Source: Siphonodentalium dalli (lineage: Eukaryota; Mollusca; Scaphopoda; Gadilida; Siphonodentaliidae). Taken from it: 64,000 nt of DNA. A model generated the notes under the pieces. The model did not search any database, had not been told where the DNA came from, and saw nothing but the letters and a program-made list of their open reading frames with translations. Made by a program: the position numbers and the translations under genes. Below, piece by piece: positions 1 through 11,500 of this stretch (positions within the stretch are counted from its first letter, which is position 1; each line of letters starts with the position of its first letter). The stretch covers positions 204,835,934-204,899,933 of the forward strand of contig CP136063.1 of NCBI GenBank assembly GCA_032622095.1, written 5' to 3'.

Positions 1-177
1 ATTAACTGTGATGTATATATCATAATCTCATTTAAAACTGTGATGTGTAAAAGTGAGAGCGCAGAATACAGAAAATCCAGTCACATGAGAGGTCACTCAA
101 TACGTTAGGAACTTACTACTCTACTAAATCTGGTATAAATTAGTGTGAATAAAACTTATTGTGGAACCTACACAATA

Positions 178-250
178 CATACAGTAATGCTCTAATTAAT
201 CGACTCCTTACCCACAGCAGTATTGTGGGTAACTTTTCAGGATTCAGTCG
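178..250. repeat. Diverged half-copy of the hairpin repeat found at 63612-64000
   Basis: The order acagtaatg, taattaatcgac, ttacccacagcag, tgtgggtaa, ttttcagga matches one arm of the hairpin units at the far end of the window (acagtaat, agtaattgaccac, ttaaccacagc, atgggtaattttt). The copy is diverged and lacks a clear second arm. Confidence 0.5.
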
Positions 251-851
251 GAAATATGGCTTGTTGCCATTCATCGGAAAGATTCGCGTTTGTTTTTGAG
301 CTCAACCCTGAGAACGCGAACACTGCGTGAGATCACAATGCTACTATTAACGCAGTACAATCCACTTCTTCGATTATTTCCGTATTTCGTCAAAAACTCT
401 TCTTCAAATATCTCCGTTATTTCGTCAAAAACACTTCTTCTCATACAAATCACCGTTATTTAGTAAATTAACATTCTGTATAGAGTCATTGCCCTTCATA
501 TTAAATATGAAGCTAGCATGCAGGATTAGCTATACATGTCTGCATTTAGTGGACAATCCCAAGCTCGCGTGCCACGCGTGGTTGGATTGTCCATTTATTA
601 ATGACCATTTTAGGTAAGGATTGTCCGTTTATAAGTGGACAATCCTTGAAAAATTGTCTGATATGTAGGGAATATAAGCACATGCATCTCAGTTTGTCTA
701 TACACGACCTTCATCACGTCATGCGAGCACAAACACTGAGTTGACTTTATTTAGTTTCCGGGTTATCATTCTAAAAAACTCGAGTAGTACCTTCTCCTGT
801 TGTGACATACATTATTAAGAAAAATATATTTAGAGGATATTACTTGCTTTG

Positions 852-963
852 TTTGATATTGGGCTCGATATCAGCCCGAGGTAACATCGTATCCGCCTGA
901 GACCGAAGGTCGAAGGCTGATATGAGGTTACCAAGGGCTGCTATCAGGCCAATAATATCAAAA
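852..963. mobile_element. Short MITE-like inverted repeat
   Basis: The ends tttgatatt...aatatcaaa face each other, and the next bases (gatatcagcccgaggtaac and ggttaccaagggctgctatc) are imperfect inverted copies. The whole ~112-bp unit can fold as a hairpin. No target duplication could be assigned. Confidence 0.5.
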
Positions 964-1322
964 CAACCGAGTAATTTACTATTTATTAATTAGATCGCCT
1001 CTTAATGTAATAGTGTAATATCGACAACTTTTTTCCAAATGAGTGACGTCACAAATGTATATCTAAAATTACTTGGCATGTATTGCGATAGAGTTGCGGA
1101 ATTTTTTAGAACCATATTACTCGGATTTGTGATGTCGTAAAATGGTATTACTCGGATTGGTGATGTCGTAAAATTATATTGCTCAGTATAAGGGGGAATT
1201 GAAGCGATAATCTCATAGGTCGGTAACAAGCAGTTTTGGGCATAATAATAATAAGGTTATACAGTTACGCGTGCATCAGAACACCAAACCGTGCCCATGC
1301 AGGCGTTGAACTATGGTGCCAT

Positions 1323-3231
1323 ATGGGCTGATAGGGGTCACCATGCACCCCCCCCCACTATTAAACTTCTTTGATATTGTGGTGTGCCGTGGAGTATGGC
1401 GGGTTAGAAAATCGATGTTAACATCAAATATTTTGGGTCCCGGTGTACCTACTGACACAAAGTTCAACCCTACCCTCTCGGAAATCTGCATTTTTTTATA
1501 TGGGGTAGGGGAAATACAAATCATCACAACTCAGGTTCTAATACACATATTCTTGTTTTCTAGGTGTCTTTCTGTTGGTAATACATTATTACACCAGAAT
1601 AAGAAGACGTGTCATCATTGATGTCGCCATGAGAGGTCAAGAGGTCAAGTGACTTGGGTGAAAACTCGAATTTCCATCCACATCATACCAGATAGTTTCG
1701 TGGCTGATACAAAAAACAGATATAAGCCATTTATTTACCCCTCTGGATAACCAGAATGATATCCCTTATTGAAATTACATTGTTAACAGCTTCAATATAT
1801 ATTATTTTGGTCATATTTTAGGAAAAAATATTTCGACCTGTTTTTGACGTTTTTTCACAATTTGGGGATAGGGAAAACATAAACCATCACAAATCGGTTT
1901 ATAATCAACATATGGTAAGGTTTTTGGTATCATTTTGTTCGTATTAGACTACACTATTCAAATAAAGGAGGAGCTTGCACATATTTTCAATTTTGACCTT
2001 GCTGAAGGTCAAAAGGTCACAGGTTTTTGTCAAAAGTTTGATTTCAGCCCATTCTTATTGAAGTAGTAAGCTGTCATAACTAACCTATCACTTTTTTCAA
2101 ACCATGGAGGATATGCCGAACCTGAATACTTCTGAATTTACCCTTGATATAATTACTCTTTGTTAACATTTCAGCTGAAGTTCACCCTACACAATCTGAA
2201 CTTCATTTTGGTTCAGGGGTTTTGAAAATGTGACATGGCTTTTCCATGATTTGATTTCCTTTGGTTGTCTTATGTAAGACTCAAACTGAAACAATGAACA
2301 ACTTGTTCACAGAATTACAACTGTTCCAATTGTGTATACTTGAATATATATACATGTACCATCTCCTTCATTGTCACTACTTTCACTTTCATCACTTAAA
2401 CTATCGGTTTCATCTCCGTATCACAATCATCATCTTCGCACTCATCTGTTTCATCATGCTGTCCTTCAAGAATATCAACCAACTTGGTGGGTAAAATGTC
2501 AGCTGCTGTCCACTTTGGCTGCATCACACCATCACTATGTTCCCAGCCATGACCATCAAGAGGACTTAGTATGGATGGAATTGGAATATAACTGCGTTTC
2601 CAAATACCGACTTGATAATTCGCACGTCTGGCATGCTCTTCCAAACAACTCTCACAATAAGGAACAGAACTGAGGTAAAAAGAAGTTATCTGTCCAACTC
2701 AGTACCACACTTACTTAACAGCTGTAAGTATCTTGCTTCATTTACTTTTGACACACGGGGTTTTCCATAAAGCGCACATGTGAATTCTTGAAGCACCTTC
2801 ATTGCGGCACATGGAACCTCCCAAGAATCACCAAGATTTGAAAATGCTTCCTGGAATTTCACATTCTTCTTCAGAATCTTGATAGGTCTCAGCTTCCCTT
2901 TACCTTTAAAATAGCTCACACTATCACACCCTGTATAATCATGTAGACCAAGAAGGGCTGAACACATCACATCTCCATAAGATTTTATCAATGCAGAGAT
3001 ATCAATACATCGTCGGCTATTTCCTTTCCCTGTCTCAAATAGAATGGTGATTTCCTGCAGATTCACAGCAGCGTTGAGAAGTGTAAAGAATATATCAGTA
3101 TCAGGGCTTTTCACTCTCACATACTTGAGTCCCCTCTCCTTGGCATAATTACAATACATAACTACTCTTGAATCAGTTTCTTCTTGGGTCGAGTTCAGTG
3201 ATTTACTCACAAGTGACTTCATTGCCATCTG
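1323..3231. repeat. Left arm of a ~5 kb inverted duplication
   Basis: Read on the reverse strand, this 1.9-kb arm matches 3381-6376 almost base for base. It runs from the outer end (atgggctgatagggg, a C-tract and ttaacatcgattttctaac) through to the nuclease pseudogene (gccaatcagatggcaatg at the inner end). The right arm is ~1.09 kb longer because of one insertion at 4258-5348. The arms are separated by a ~149-bp spacer (3232-3380). The outer third (1323-2300) is a non-coding repeat; the inner part is the broken nuclease gene. Confidence 0.85.
2396..3228 (-). pseudogene. XPG/FEN1-like nuclease gene fragment, left copy
   Basis: Reading right to left, the protein has EETDSR, then SPDTDIFF, then GLHDYTGCDSV. 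These fit the acidic clusters of an XPG-I/FEN1-type PIN-fold nuclease (E-x-x-D, D-x-D, GxD). After them come a conserved tail with LEEHARRAN..VGIWKR...PSPLDGHGW-like text and an acidic C-terminus. I recognise this arrangement from a multicopy, probably transposon-linked gene family of cnidarians, molluscs and arthropods whose function is not established. The N-terminal half is missing, because the copy begins at the palindrome junction. Against the right copy, one base is lost near 2690 (gacagataac for gacaagagaac). This shifts the frame after ...CGTELD, so the last ~85 residues lie in another frame. It is a duplication by-product, not a functional gene. Confidence 0.65.
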
Positions 3232-4250
3232 ATTGGAAATCTTTTCTCGCCAATGATGAGAATAAAAAACAGCTTGTTAATGTTCTCCTGTCGGCATGGA
3301 GTAGTCCTTCTTCTGCTGGAAGTTTAAAGGGTCATGGAGTAATATTGATCAAAGAAGGACAGGCTTTCCTGCTAACATCAGATGGCAATGAAGTCACTTG
3401 TGAGGAAATTTCATCACTGAACTCGACCCAAGAAGAAACTGATTCACGAGTAGTTATGTATTGTAATTATTCCAAGGAGAGGGGACTCAAGTATATGAGA
3501 GTGAAAAGCCCTGATACTGATATATTCTTTATACTTCTCAACGCTGCTGTGAATCTGCAGGAAATCACCATTTTGTTTGAGACAGGGAAGGGAAATAGCC
3601 GACGATGTATTGATATCTCTGCATTGGCAAAATCTTATGGAGATGTGATGTGTTCAGCCCTTCTTGGTCTACATGATTATACAGGGTGTGATAGTGTGAG
3701 CTATTTTAAAGGTAAAGGGTAGCTGAGACCTATCAAGATTCTGAAGAAGAATGTGAAATTCCAGGAAGCATTTTCAAAACTTGGTGATTCTTGGGAGGTT
3801 CCATGTGCCGCAATGAAGGTGCTTCAAGAATGCACATGTGCGCTTTATGGAAAACTCCGTGTGTCGAAAGTAAATGAAGCAAGATACTTACAGCTGTTAA
3901 GTAAGTGTGGTACTGAGTTGGACAAGAGAACTTCTTTTTACCTCAGGTCTGTTCCTCGTTGTGAGAGTTGTTTGGAAGAGCATGCCAGACGTGCAAATGA
4001 CCAAGTCGGTATTTGGAAACGCGGTTATATTCCAATTCCATCCATACTAAGTCCTCTTGATGGTCATGGCTGGGAATGTAGTGATGATGTGATGCAGCCA
4101 AAGTGGACAGCAGCTGACATTTTACCCACCAAGTTGGTTGATATTCTTGAAGGACAGCATGATGAAACAGATGAGTGTGAAGATGATGATTGTGATACGG
4201 AGATGAAACAGATAGTTCAAGTGATGAAAGTGACAATGAAGGAGATGGTA
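3231..4250 (+). pseudogene. XPG/FEN1-like nuclease gene fragment, right copy
   Basis: This is the same family as the left copy and in inverted orientation to it. It retains ~50 more N-terminal residues (SDWKSFLANDENKKQLVNVL...), encoded by the spacer and not present in the left arm. The nuclease-like motifs are EETDSR, SPDTDIFF and LLGLHDYTGCDS. A TAG at 3721-3723 interrupts the frame right after KGKG, where the left copy has lysine (AAG to TAG), and the same frame resumes with LRPIKILKKN. The C-terminal part (CESCLEEHARRAND...DDDCDTEM) is intact up to the inserted element at 4258. The two copies thus carry different inactivating changes, so both were damaged after the inverted duplication formed, or one was copied before the other decayed. 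Confidence 0.65.
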
Positions 4251-4257
4251 CATGTAT

Positions 4258-5348
4258 ATTTGTTATCCTCCTCCCTATTTTCCACCCTTCTGATTGCCCA
4301 TGTGCTGTCACGTGCCGGGCGACAAATCACACTGTCGCCCGCTGACCCGGGAGACATTGTTTTTGTCGCCCGCCTGATATTATATTGCAAGAATATCTTC
4401 AAACACACACTGCAGTAACTCATCTACTTCGCATCACTACAACGTACTAAAAAATCATAGATCTTATATACCCCACGGATTCGCAAAACACACCAGTTGT
4501 GGTGTTTGCTAATTTGCATATATTTAGTGAACACTAATATTCTTAAGTTTTTAGTTGATACATTTATCGGACAAGCGTTATTGTTTACTTTTTACATCGC
4601 AATATCTCGGTGATTCAGTTTGTTCATGTCGACATTATGATGCATGATTGAAAGAGAGGATCCCTTTAGGTTGGTTGGTTATAAATGTTCGCTGGTAGAC
4701 AACGTAATGCATACGTTTGTCGCGAATAAATGGTACTGTACGCTTATCTTCAGCGATGTCTGCAATGTGATCATAGAAGTATTTTATGTGAGGATCGCCA
4801 TGAGCACTGACACATATGAATGTACATTAATGAAATTGACAACTTCCCAATAGCTTTCGGGAAAGACCGTTATGAAATGAACATCGCGAGTAAATTGCGC
4901 GCACAAGACGACATTGAATATGCCTTGCGCAGAAGACGAGAACATAACTATATGGCTTATTGGTTTACATTGCATGGACCGATATTGACGATTTGACCAC
5001 CAAAATGATCGTAAATAAACGCGGATTATCAAACGCTTAAAAGCTTGACTATCGTTTATGGAACAGAAATCCTATGGGACGATAAGTAGTTACTGAAAGT
5101 ATACATAATCGGGAAAGAAATCACTCATGACTCAGTGCAACATCGTGCATGTGGATGGCAAGGATATTTTCTGTGGTATAATCGGATAACAAATCAGTTG
5201 TTGCCCTTCTTCTCGGGAGACATTGAGATTTGTCACCCGCTCGAGAACGGAATGTCTCCCTCGGAGCTTCGCTCCTCGGGAGACATTCCGTTCTCGAGCG
5301 GGTGACAAATCTCAATGTCTCCCTCGACAACGGGCGACAACTGTATAA
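4258..5348. mobile_element. ~1.09 kb insertion, unclassified, with GTCGCCCG motifs
   Basis: The left arm reads continuously through gtacatgtatatatattcaag. The right arm is split at this point by ~1.09 kb, which defines the insertion without any search. Both ends carry cgggcgacaa / gtcgcccg and gggagacatt motifs in alternating orientation (4316-4375 and 5205-5340), suggesting a fold-back type of non-autonomous element. TA-rich bases flank both sides, but no clean target duplication can be set. No coding capacity is recognised. Confidence 0.6.
5215..5323. repeat. Perfect 46-bp-arm hairpin
   Basis: Bases 5215-5260 and 5278-5323 are exact reverse complements (start gggagacattgagatttgtc). They are separated by 17 bp that itself contains ggagc-ttc-gctcc. 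It sits at the right end of the 4258-5348 insertion. The perfect arms suggest a recent origin or continuing sequence correction between the arms. Confidence 0.9.
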
Positions 5349-6422
5349 TATTCAAGTATACACAATTGGAACAGTTTTAATTTTGTGAACAAGTTGTTCA
5401 TTGTTTCAGTTTGAGTCTTACATAAGACAACCAAAGGAAATCGAATCATGGAAAAGACATGTCACATTTTCAAAACCCCTGAACCAAAATGAAGTCCAGA
5501 TTGTGTAGGGTGAACTTCAGCTGAAATGTTAACAAAGAGTAATTATATCAAGGGTAAATTCAGAAGTATTCAGGTTCGGCATATCCTCCAGGGTCTGAAA
5601 AAAGTGATAGGTTAGTTATGACAGCTTACTACTTCAATAATACCATCAGTTGATAAGAATGGGCTGAAATCAAACTTTTGACAAACACCTGTGACCTTTT
5701 GACCTTCAGCAAGGTCAAAATTGAAAATATGTGCAAGCTCCTCCTTTATTTGAATAGAGTAGTCTAATACGAACAAAATGATACCAAAAACCTTACCATA
5801 AGTTGATTATAAACCGATTTGTGATGGTTTATGTTTTCCCTATCCCTAAATTGTGAAAAAACGTCAAAAACAGGTCGAAATATTTTTTCCTAAAATATGA
5901 CCAAAATAACATATATTGAAACTGTTAACAAGGTAATTTCAATAAGGGATATCATTATGGCTATCCAGAGGGGTAAATAAATGGCTTATATCTGTTTTTG
6001 TATCAGCCACGAAACTATCTGGTATGATATGGATGGAAATTCGAGATTTCACCCAAGTCACATGACCTCTTGACCTCTCATGGCGACATCAATGATGACA
6101 TGTCTATATTTTCTTCTTATTCTGGTGTAATAATGTATTACCAACAGAAAGACACATAGGAAACAATAATTGTGATGATTTATATTTCCCCTACCCCATA
6201 TAAAAAAATGCAGATTTCCGAGAGGGTAGGGTTGAACTTTGTGTCAGTAGGTACACAGGGACCCAAAATATTTGCTGTTAACATCGATTTTCTAACCCGC
6301 CATACCCCAGGGGACACCACAATACCAAAGAAGTTTAATAGTGGGGGGGGGTGCATGGTGACCCCTATCAGCCCATGGACTATAACGCTTACTATATTTC
6401 AACCATTTCACATTTTTTTCAG

Positions 6423-6754
6423 ATCCATATGTCCGAGTCGAGCTGTCGCAAACGAACCGACCACCCATCCGAAATCAAACTCGGACACGAAAGAAGACAA
6501 CGAATCCATTTTTCAAGGAATCATTCGCGTTCGAAATATCTCCTAAACTGGAGGACTTACTCTACACCAGCATCACCGTACGGGTCTTTAGTCGCGATCG
6601 TCTGCTCAGTGACGAACTCATAGGCTACGTGCGGATGGGATACGGGTCTACGGAAAACAGCGAAATGATCCATTGGGATAACACGATTCAACAGCCTGGA
6701 AAGGAAATCGTTTCATGGCATTATCTTATTGAACCAAGTGACGGACACACATAA
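6423..6754 (+). CDS. Synaptotagmin-type gene, last coding exon (C2B domain)
   Basis: A pyrimidine-rich tract ending ttttttcag (acceptor AG at 6421-6422) is followed by an open frame to TAA at 6752-6754. It encodes (D)PYVRVELSQT..., a basic stretch RTRKKTTNPFFKESFAFEI, SITVRVFSRDRLLSDELIGYVRMG and the ending EIVSWHYLIEPSDGHT. The order xPYVxV, KKT-x-NPxFxESFxFxI, hydrophobic beta strand, D-x-x-x-x-DELIG and a terminal WHxL is that of the second C2 domain of synaptotagmins, which bind Ca2+ and phospholipid in vesicle exocytosis. The first aspartate codon is split by the intron. Of the Ca2+-loop acids, the D in SRDRLLSDE is present. Full Ca2+ competence cannot be judged without the upstream exons, which lie outside the window. 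No AATAAA was seen within ~240 bp downstream. The exon start is set by the acceptor and the reading frame. Confidence 0.85.
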
Positions 6755-6992
6755 GATGACCTTTATTTAGTATAAGCTTACACACACGCAATGTGCATAG
6801 TTACACGAATTCATGGCACCGGATCAGGGCGCAGATGGGACAGCTGTCCGTTATGTTCTCAACCAAGAGACAGCACAGAAAAGTTTCCTTCCAAGCAGTC
6901 GGATTGGATGAAAATCCCGATGAATCATCAGCAAGGACATTTCACATAATTTCAGAAGTGGAATGGGCCCATACGTATCTAATGACTATATA

Positions 6993-8125
6993 GCATGGGA
7001 ACGTTGTTTCAAAGTTGGGAAAATCACGTTGAATCAATGTGAGTGGTTTCAGTCGGTTTGACGTTGTCCCGACGTCAAATTATAGACGTCTATTCCCGTC
7101 TATATGTCAACGTTGAAACAACGTTGAAACAACGTCAAACTATTAGCGTTCCTTCCATTACACGTAGTCTATTCACAAAATGCAGTATAGAAGTGTCTTA
7201 GTGTTTACAATTCAGTTCAATATATTTCTATTCTATTGGGAAAATGGAGGTTAAATACATACTATGTACTTGTTCGGGTGCGTGAAACTGATAAGTTAGT
7301 ATTCGGGCGCTATATGCCAACTGGAGGAATGTAACATTCTACTAACATCGCAGAAAATCTTATGCAAATCGACCGTACCACTCCATAGAAAACATCGTTT
7401 GAACAACGCTCAATTGTAAATATTTACTACTCGATTCGGGACGCATCTATCGGTGATAAACTAACGAAAACGATTTCGCTGACCTGAGTAACTGCATTTA
7501 ATTAATATATAAGAATGGCTGTATGTATCGTCTATTTGGATATAATATTTAAACAAATTACCACTTTGAAGAAGATTATTCCCTAATTCTAGTTGATCAC
7601 CCTACCGGGATGTTTCACATCACTTTAAAAGTGTTGTGAAATATATTCCCGAGACTAATTAAGCCGTAATATTTCGGTCAGGAACTTTATTGTATTCATT
7701 CATGTATATTAATGTGTATGGCTTTATTAACATGGAGATTTGAATCAACTCTGAATCTGAAATTAAATTTCAAAATGGCCGTACTATAGTACGCGTACTA
7801 CTCACGAAATAGTTTCAAATTAAAGTACTATATAGTGAATAATGCCAATATAAGATTTACATACTATAGCATCCCATGTAAGTCACACTTTAATATAAAG
7901 CACATGTTTTGAAATTAATCATGAATATATATTTATAATAAACCAGAAAACGACGTTGATTCAACGTTGAAACGGCGTCAGTTTACCGTTGTTCTAACGT
8001 CGGGCGGTGACGATGGATCGACGTCAAAACACCGGCAACTCTAAACGCTGTTTCAACGTACGATCCTGACGTTGTTCTGAAAGTACCGATGACGTTGTCC
8101 TAACGTTGAAACAACGTTCCCATGC
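6993..8125. mobile_element. Non-autonomous TIR element, ~1.13 kb
   Basis: The ends are gcatgggaacgttgtttcaa and its reverse complement ttgaaacaacgttcccatgc, flanked by TA on both sides, so a TA target duplication is plausible. Both end regions are rich in the sub-repeat aacgttg in both orientations (7020-7140 and 7955-8115). The interior has no coding frame of note. It lies between the synaptotagmin-like last exon and the decayed partial copy of that exon. Confidence 0.75.
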
Positions 8126-8155
8126 TATCTGAGATATATATAGTTTACCACAAAC

Positions 8156-8272
8156 AGCTGGAGGACGGGTCTACAGCCGAGACTGGATAGTCAGTGGTGA
8201 ACTCATTGACCACGTGCGGGTGGGGCACGGGTCTACAGGAAGCAGCGAAATGATTCATTTTGGGAAAACATG
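8156..8272 (+). pseudogene. Decayed partial copy of the synaptotagmin C2B exon
   Basis: The sequence ctggaggac...gtctacagccgag...gaactcattgaccacgtgcgg...gggtctaca..agcagcgaaatgatt aligns with 6556-6690 of the exon at roughly 75-80% identity by eye. Its translation VYSRDWIVSGELIDHVRVGHG parallels VFSRDRLLSDELIGYVRMGYG. About 26 bp after ctggaggac are missing, which breaks the frame, and similarity stops after SSEMIHFGKT. The copy lacks an acceptor and the WHxL end, so it is a duplicated and degenerating exon piece, not an alternative exon. Confidence 0.75.
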
Positions 8273-8353
8273 ATATATATATATACGCAAGCGAATAGTG
8301 CATATATAGTATAGGCATATGCCGAAACAGGGTGGAGATATTCCTGTCCTCAA

Positions 8354-8512
8354 CAGTTCCCTTATATGGGCACCCCAGTTCCCTTCTATGGGCACCCCAG
8401 TTCCCTTCTATGGACAGTCCAGTTCCATTCTATGGGCACCCATGTGTCCTTCTATGGGCACCTCAGTCCCCTTCTATGTGTACCTCAGTTCCCTTCTATG
8501 AGCACCCAAGTT
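8354..8512. repeat. 21-bp minisatellite, left block (~7 units)
   Basis: The unit is ccagttcccttctatgggca with one more c (21 bp), with scattered substitutions. Because 21 is divisible by three, all three forward frames stay open as heptapeptide repeats (PVPFYGH, SSLLWAP and QFPSMGT types). These frames are a repeat artefact. The same unit in the same orientation resumes at 12176. Confidence 0.95.
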
Positions 8513-11500
8513 GTTTACAAACAGAATTTATGGATGATATTGTGGGTGCACAGGGGATCGGAGCACAAGTTACGAAACTTAGTGAAGCTCCTCTCCCCTG
8601 GCGTTCAGCTGCTGATGAGTTCAAGTCGATGGTTTTGCAGGAATGAAAGTTTTGTTGTTATTTGTGTGGGAGACGGTGTCCCATGTGATCGGCTATGGGG
8701 AACCGGCTCCCAATCAAAAACATGTAGGTTGTAGTTGTGGCTATGGCAGTGGCAGAGGGCGGAGTCAATGGAATAATGATTACTGAAATCGGTCTGTGGA
8801 AATGATGAATGATTGTACTGTCTCGAGAATATCTTTAATACTGGTGATGACCACTTTATGCTCATCTAGTCGTGTCCACATACGGTTCCTTGCTTCTGTG
8901 TAGAAAGGAAATTCGAAGAAAAAATGGCTTGTGTCTTCACATTGGTTACCGCAGGCGCAACACGGGCTTGAGGATATGTAATTTTTAAATTTATCGAAGT
9001 TGAGATCACTGCAGTTGTTTCGGAGCCTACATTGCAAAATATTTGATGTTCTCCGCCCGACATTGTAGTAAGAAGGGGGTTTTATTGATGTCTCTTCAAT
9101 GCGTAAATTATTATACATATTAGCAAGTATTTCGTCCTTAGTTGGTTCTGATGTGGGGTCTGTGAGTTTTTTTTGCATCAGTTGTTATTTTGCACGAAAC
9201 ATTCCATTCAGCAATCATAGTTGGGATGAAACTTGATTTAAAGTGAGTTGTGTTCGCGGAATAGTTGACGTATGTTAACGGATTTCTAATTGGGTATCTA
9301 CATGATTCCCCAACGGTAAGAGGCAAAAGTTTCGTTATGTAGGGAGGGGCCTTATTGTCCAATATTTTATGCCACATGCGCGTTTTATGTAATTTACGTC
9401 TTTAGTTGAGGGGAGCTCGAGGCCACCCAAGTTCACCCAGTACTCTCGCTTATGATGCAGATCGGGTCAGGCCAGTTATTATTCTACCACCGTCGATATA
9501 TAGACGGTCGAGCTTTTGGAGTAGGCAGTCAGGGGCGTTATCCCAAATTATGTCACCATATTCCATTATTGGGAGTATATATGTTTTGAACATTATCTCG
9601 ATCGTCTGTCGGTTTACTTGGAATTTAATTTTCCTGAGTTGTGACAATCTGCTGGCAACTCTTTTGCAAATAGTATTTATTTGGGTGGCCCAATGTAGAT
9701 TTGATTGGATAGAAACGCCAAGATGGGTGTGAAGAGTTACTTGTTGAATCGCGTCGTTGTCGAGATCTAAATCAAGGGAATCGTCAGAGGGGGTCAGTGA
9801 AAATACCATAGACTTTGTTTTTTCTGCATTAAAGGTTACCATCCATTGTTTTGACCACCGATTCACTCTTTCAAGGTCATCATAAAGTTCGCGAGCACAA
9901 CCATCGGGTGATCTTTGGGCAGTAAAGAAGCAAGTATCATCCGCGTACATTCGAGTGAGTGATTGGATCGTTGTTGCGATGTCGTTAATGTAAGTCAAAA
10001 ATAGAAGATATATCCTTGTGGAACACCTGCCGATATCGTCTGATAGTCAGAGAATGTAATTCCTATTTGAACGCGCTATGATCTATTAGAGAGATAACTG
10101 TGTATCCATTTGTGTATATTCCCGGTTACTCCGTTTTGCTCCAACTTGAATAACAACCCCCTGCAGACTCTCTCAAATGCTTTGGAAATATCGCAGAAAA
10201 TTGCAGACGTATTTAACTTCTCATCGAGTGCCTGGCACAGGGTGTGGTATATCTCAAGTAGCTGAAAAGTGGTGCTGTGGCCTGATACAAATCCTGATTG
10301 GTATTGGAATAGTATATTGTTCTTACTGAAATAAGCGGATAAATATTTCAGTACTATTTTCTCCAGGAGCTTGCTGACGCATGGAAGTAGAGATATTGGG
10401 CGATAGTTTTTTGCAGTTGGATCTGTCGTTTTTCTTATAAATAGGAATGACATTTGCTTGTTTCCATTTATTAGGAAATGCGCACGATTCAAGAGATTTC
10501 TTAAATAGAATTCTGAGAGGGATGGCAATAGCTGGGTTGTTTTCTGCAGCATTCTAACTGTGATGCCGCCATGGCCTGACGCTTTGTTTGGTTTCATACT
10601 CGCAATTGCCGAAGTGATGTCGTCAAGAGTGAAGTCAATTTCAGTTATCGTATCATTACATTTTTGTCTGAACACCGGTGGATTGCAAGAGGAATCGTCG
10701 AGCAATGAGTTAGCAATGAAGGCATTATTAAGCATCGATGCTTTGGTTTGATCGTCAGTTTCAAGATTGCCATCATAATCGATGAGAGGGGGGATGGCGT
10801 CTTTATGTTTGTTTTGCATAATTTCGTTGATGCTATGCCAAAAATATTTTGGGGAAGGTTGGTCTTTGACAGTATTCTGGAGATGTTCCCCGTATTGGGC
10901 CCTTGCGTACTTTTTCATATTGTTGACCGTGTTTCGAACTTTTTTGAATTTCGCCCAGTCTATGTCCTTTTTGGATTTTATCGCAATCTTACGTAGCCTG
11001 TCTCTTCTTCGAATCATCGATCGTAATTCTGATGTGAACCAATGTTTGTCTTTGGGCCTGATCAATATTTTAGATTGAGGAACAGTTTGATCCATAATTT
11101 CAAGGAATTTCGAAGTAAACATTTCAGTCGTTGTGTCAATATCAGGAGCTATTTCAATTGAGCGTAACCATTCTGGGTCGCGGATGAGTTTCATTGCTTG
11201 TTCATAATTGCCCTTTTCGTAGTTTCTGACCAATCGAGAATATGGACCATTACTGCTATACTTGTATTTCAAATATGCTATTACCGCATAGTGATCTGAG
11301 ATAGATCTGCCGAAGTCAATCACTTCTGATTCACATGATGTGACAGTGCTGCTCACTATGATGGGGTCGAGAAGTGTCGATGTTGTCGATGTAACTCTGG
11401 TTGGAGTTTTAATGATGTCCCGAATGCTATAGTAGGAGATTATTTCATTGATTTTTGAGGATGGGTCCAAGACATTAGAATTAAAGTAGCCAGTTACAAC

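Larger units (their letters stand above)
1..1322. other. No gene seen; intron or intergenic DNA with small repeats
   Basis: No coding exon is recognised here. If the synaptotagmin-like exon at 6423 is read correctly, this stretch is probably part of its upstream intron. It contains a ~45-bp tandem duplication with the motif ttcgtcaaaaac (about 370-450). It also has an 11-bp perfect stem (aaggattgtcc / ggacaatcctt) at 616-647, next to a related inverted pair at 549-590. A 34-bp unit with the core ttactcggatt is repeated about three times at 1100-1195. Confidence 0.6.
3381..6376. repeat. Right arm of the ~5 kb inverted duplication
   Basis: This is the inverted partner of 1323-3231. Removing the 4258-5348 insertion leaves ~1.9 kb, equal to the left arm. 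The outer end (gggggtgcatggtgacccctatcagcccat) stops at about 6376, which is 46 bp before the first base of the synaptotagmin-like exon. The splice acceptor tract is therefore the only unique DNA between the palindrome and the exon. Confidence 0.85.
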
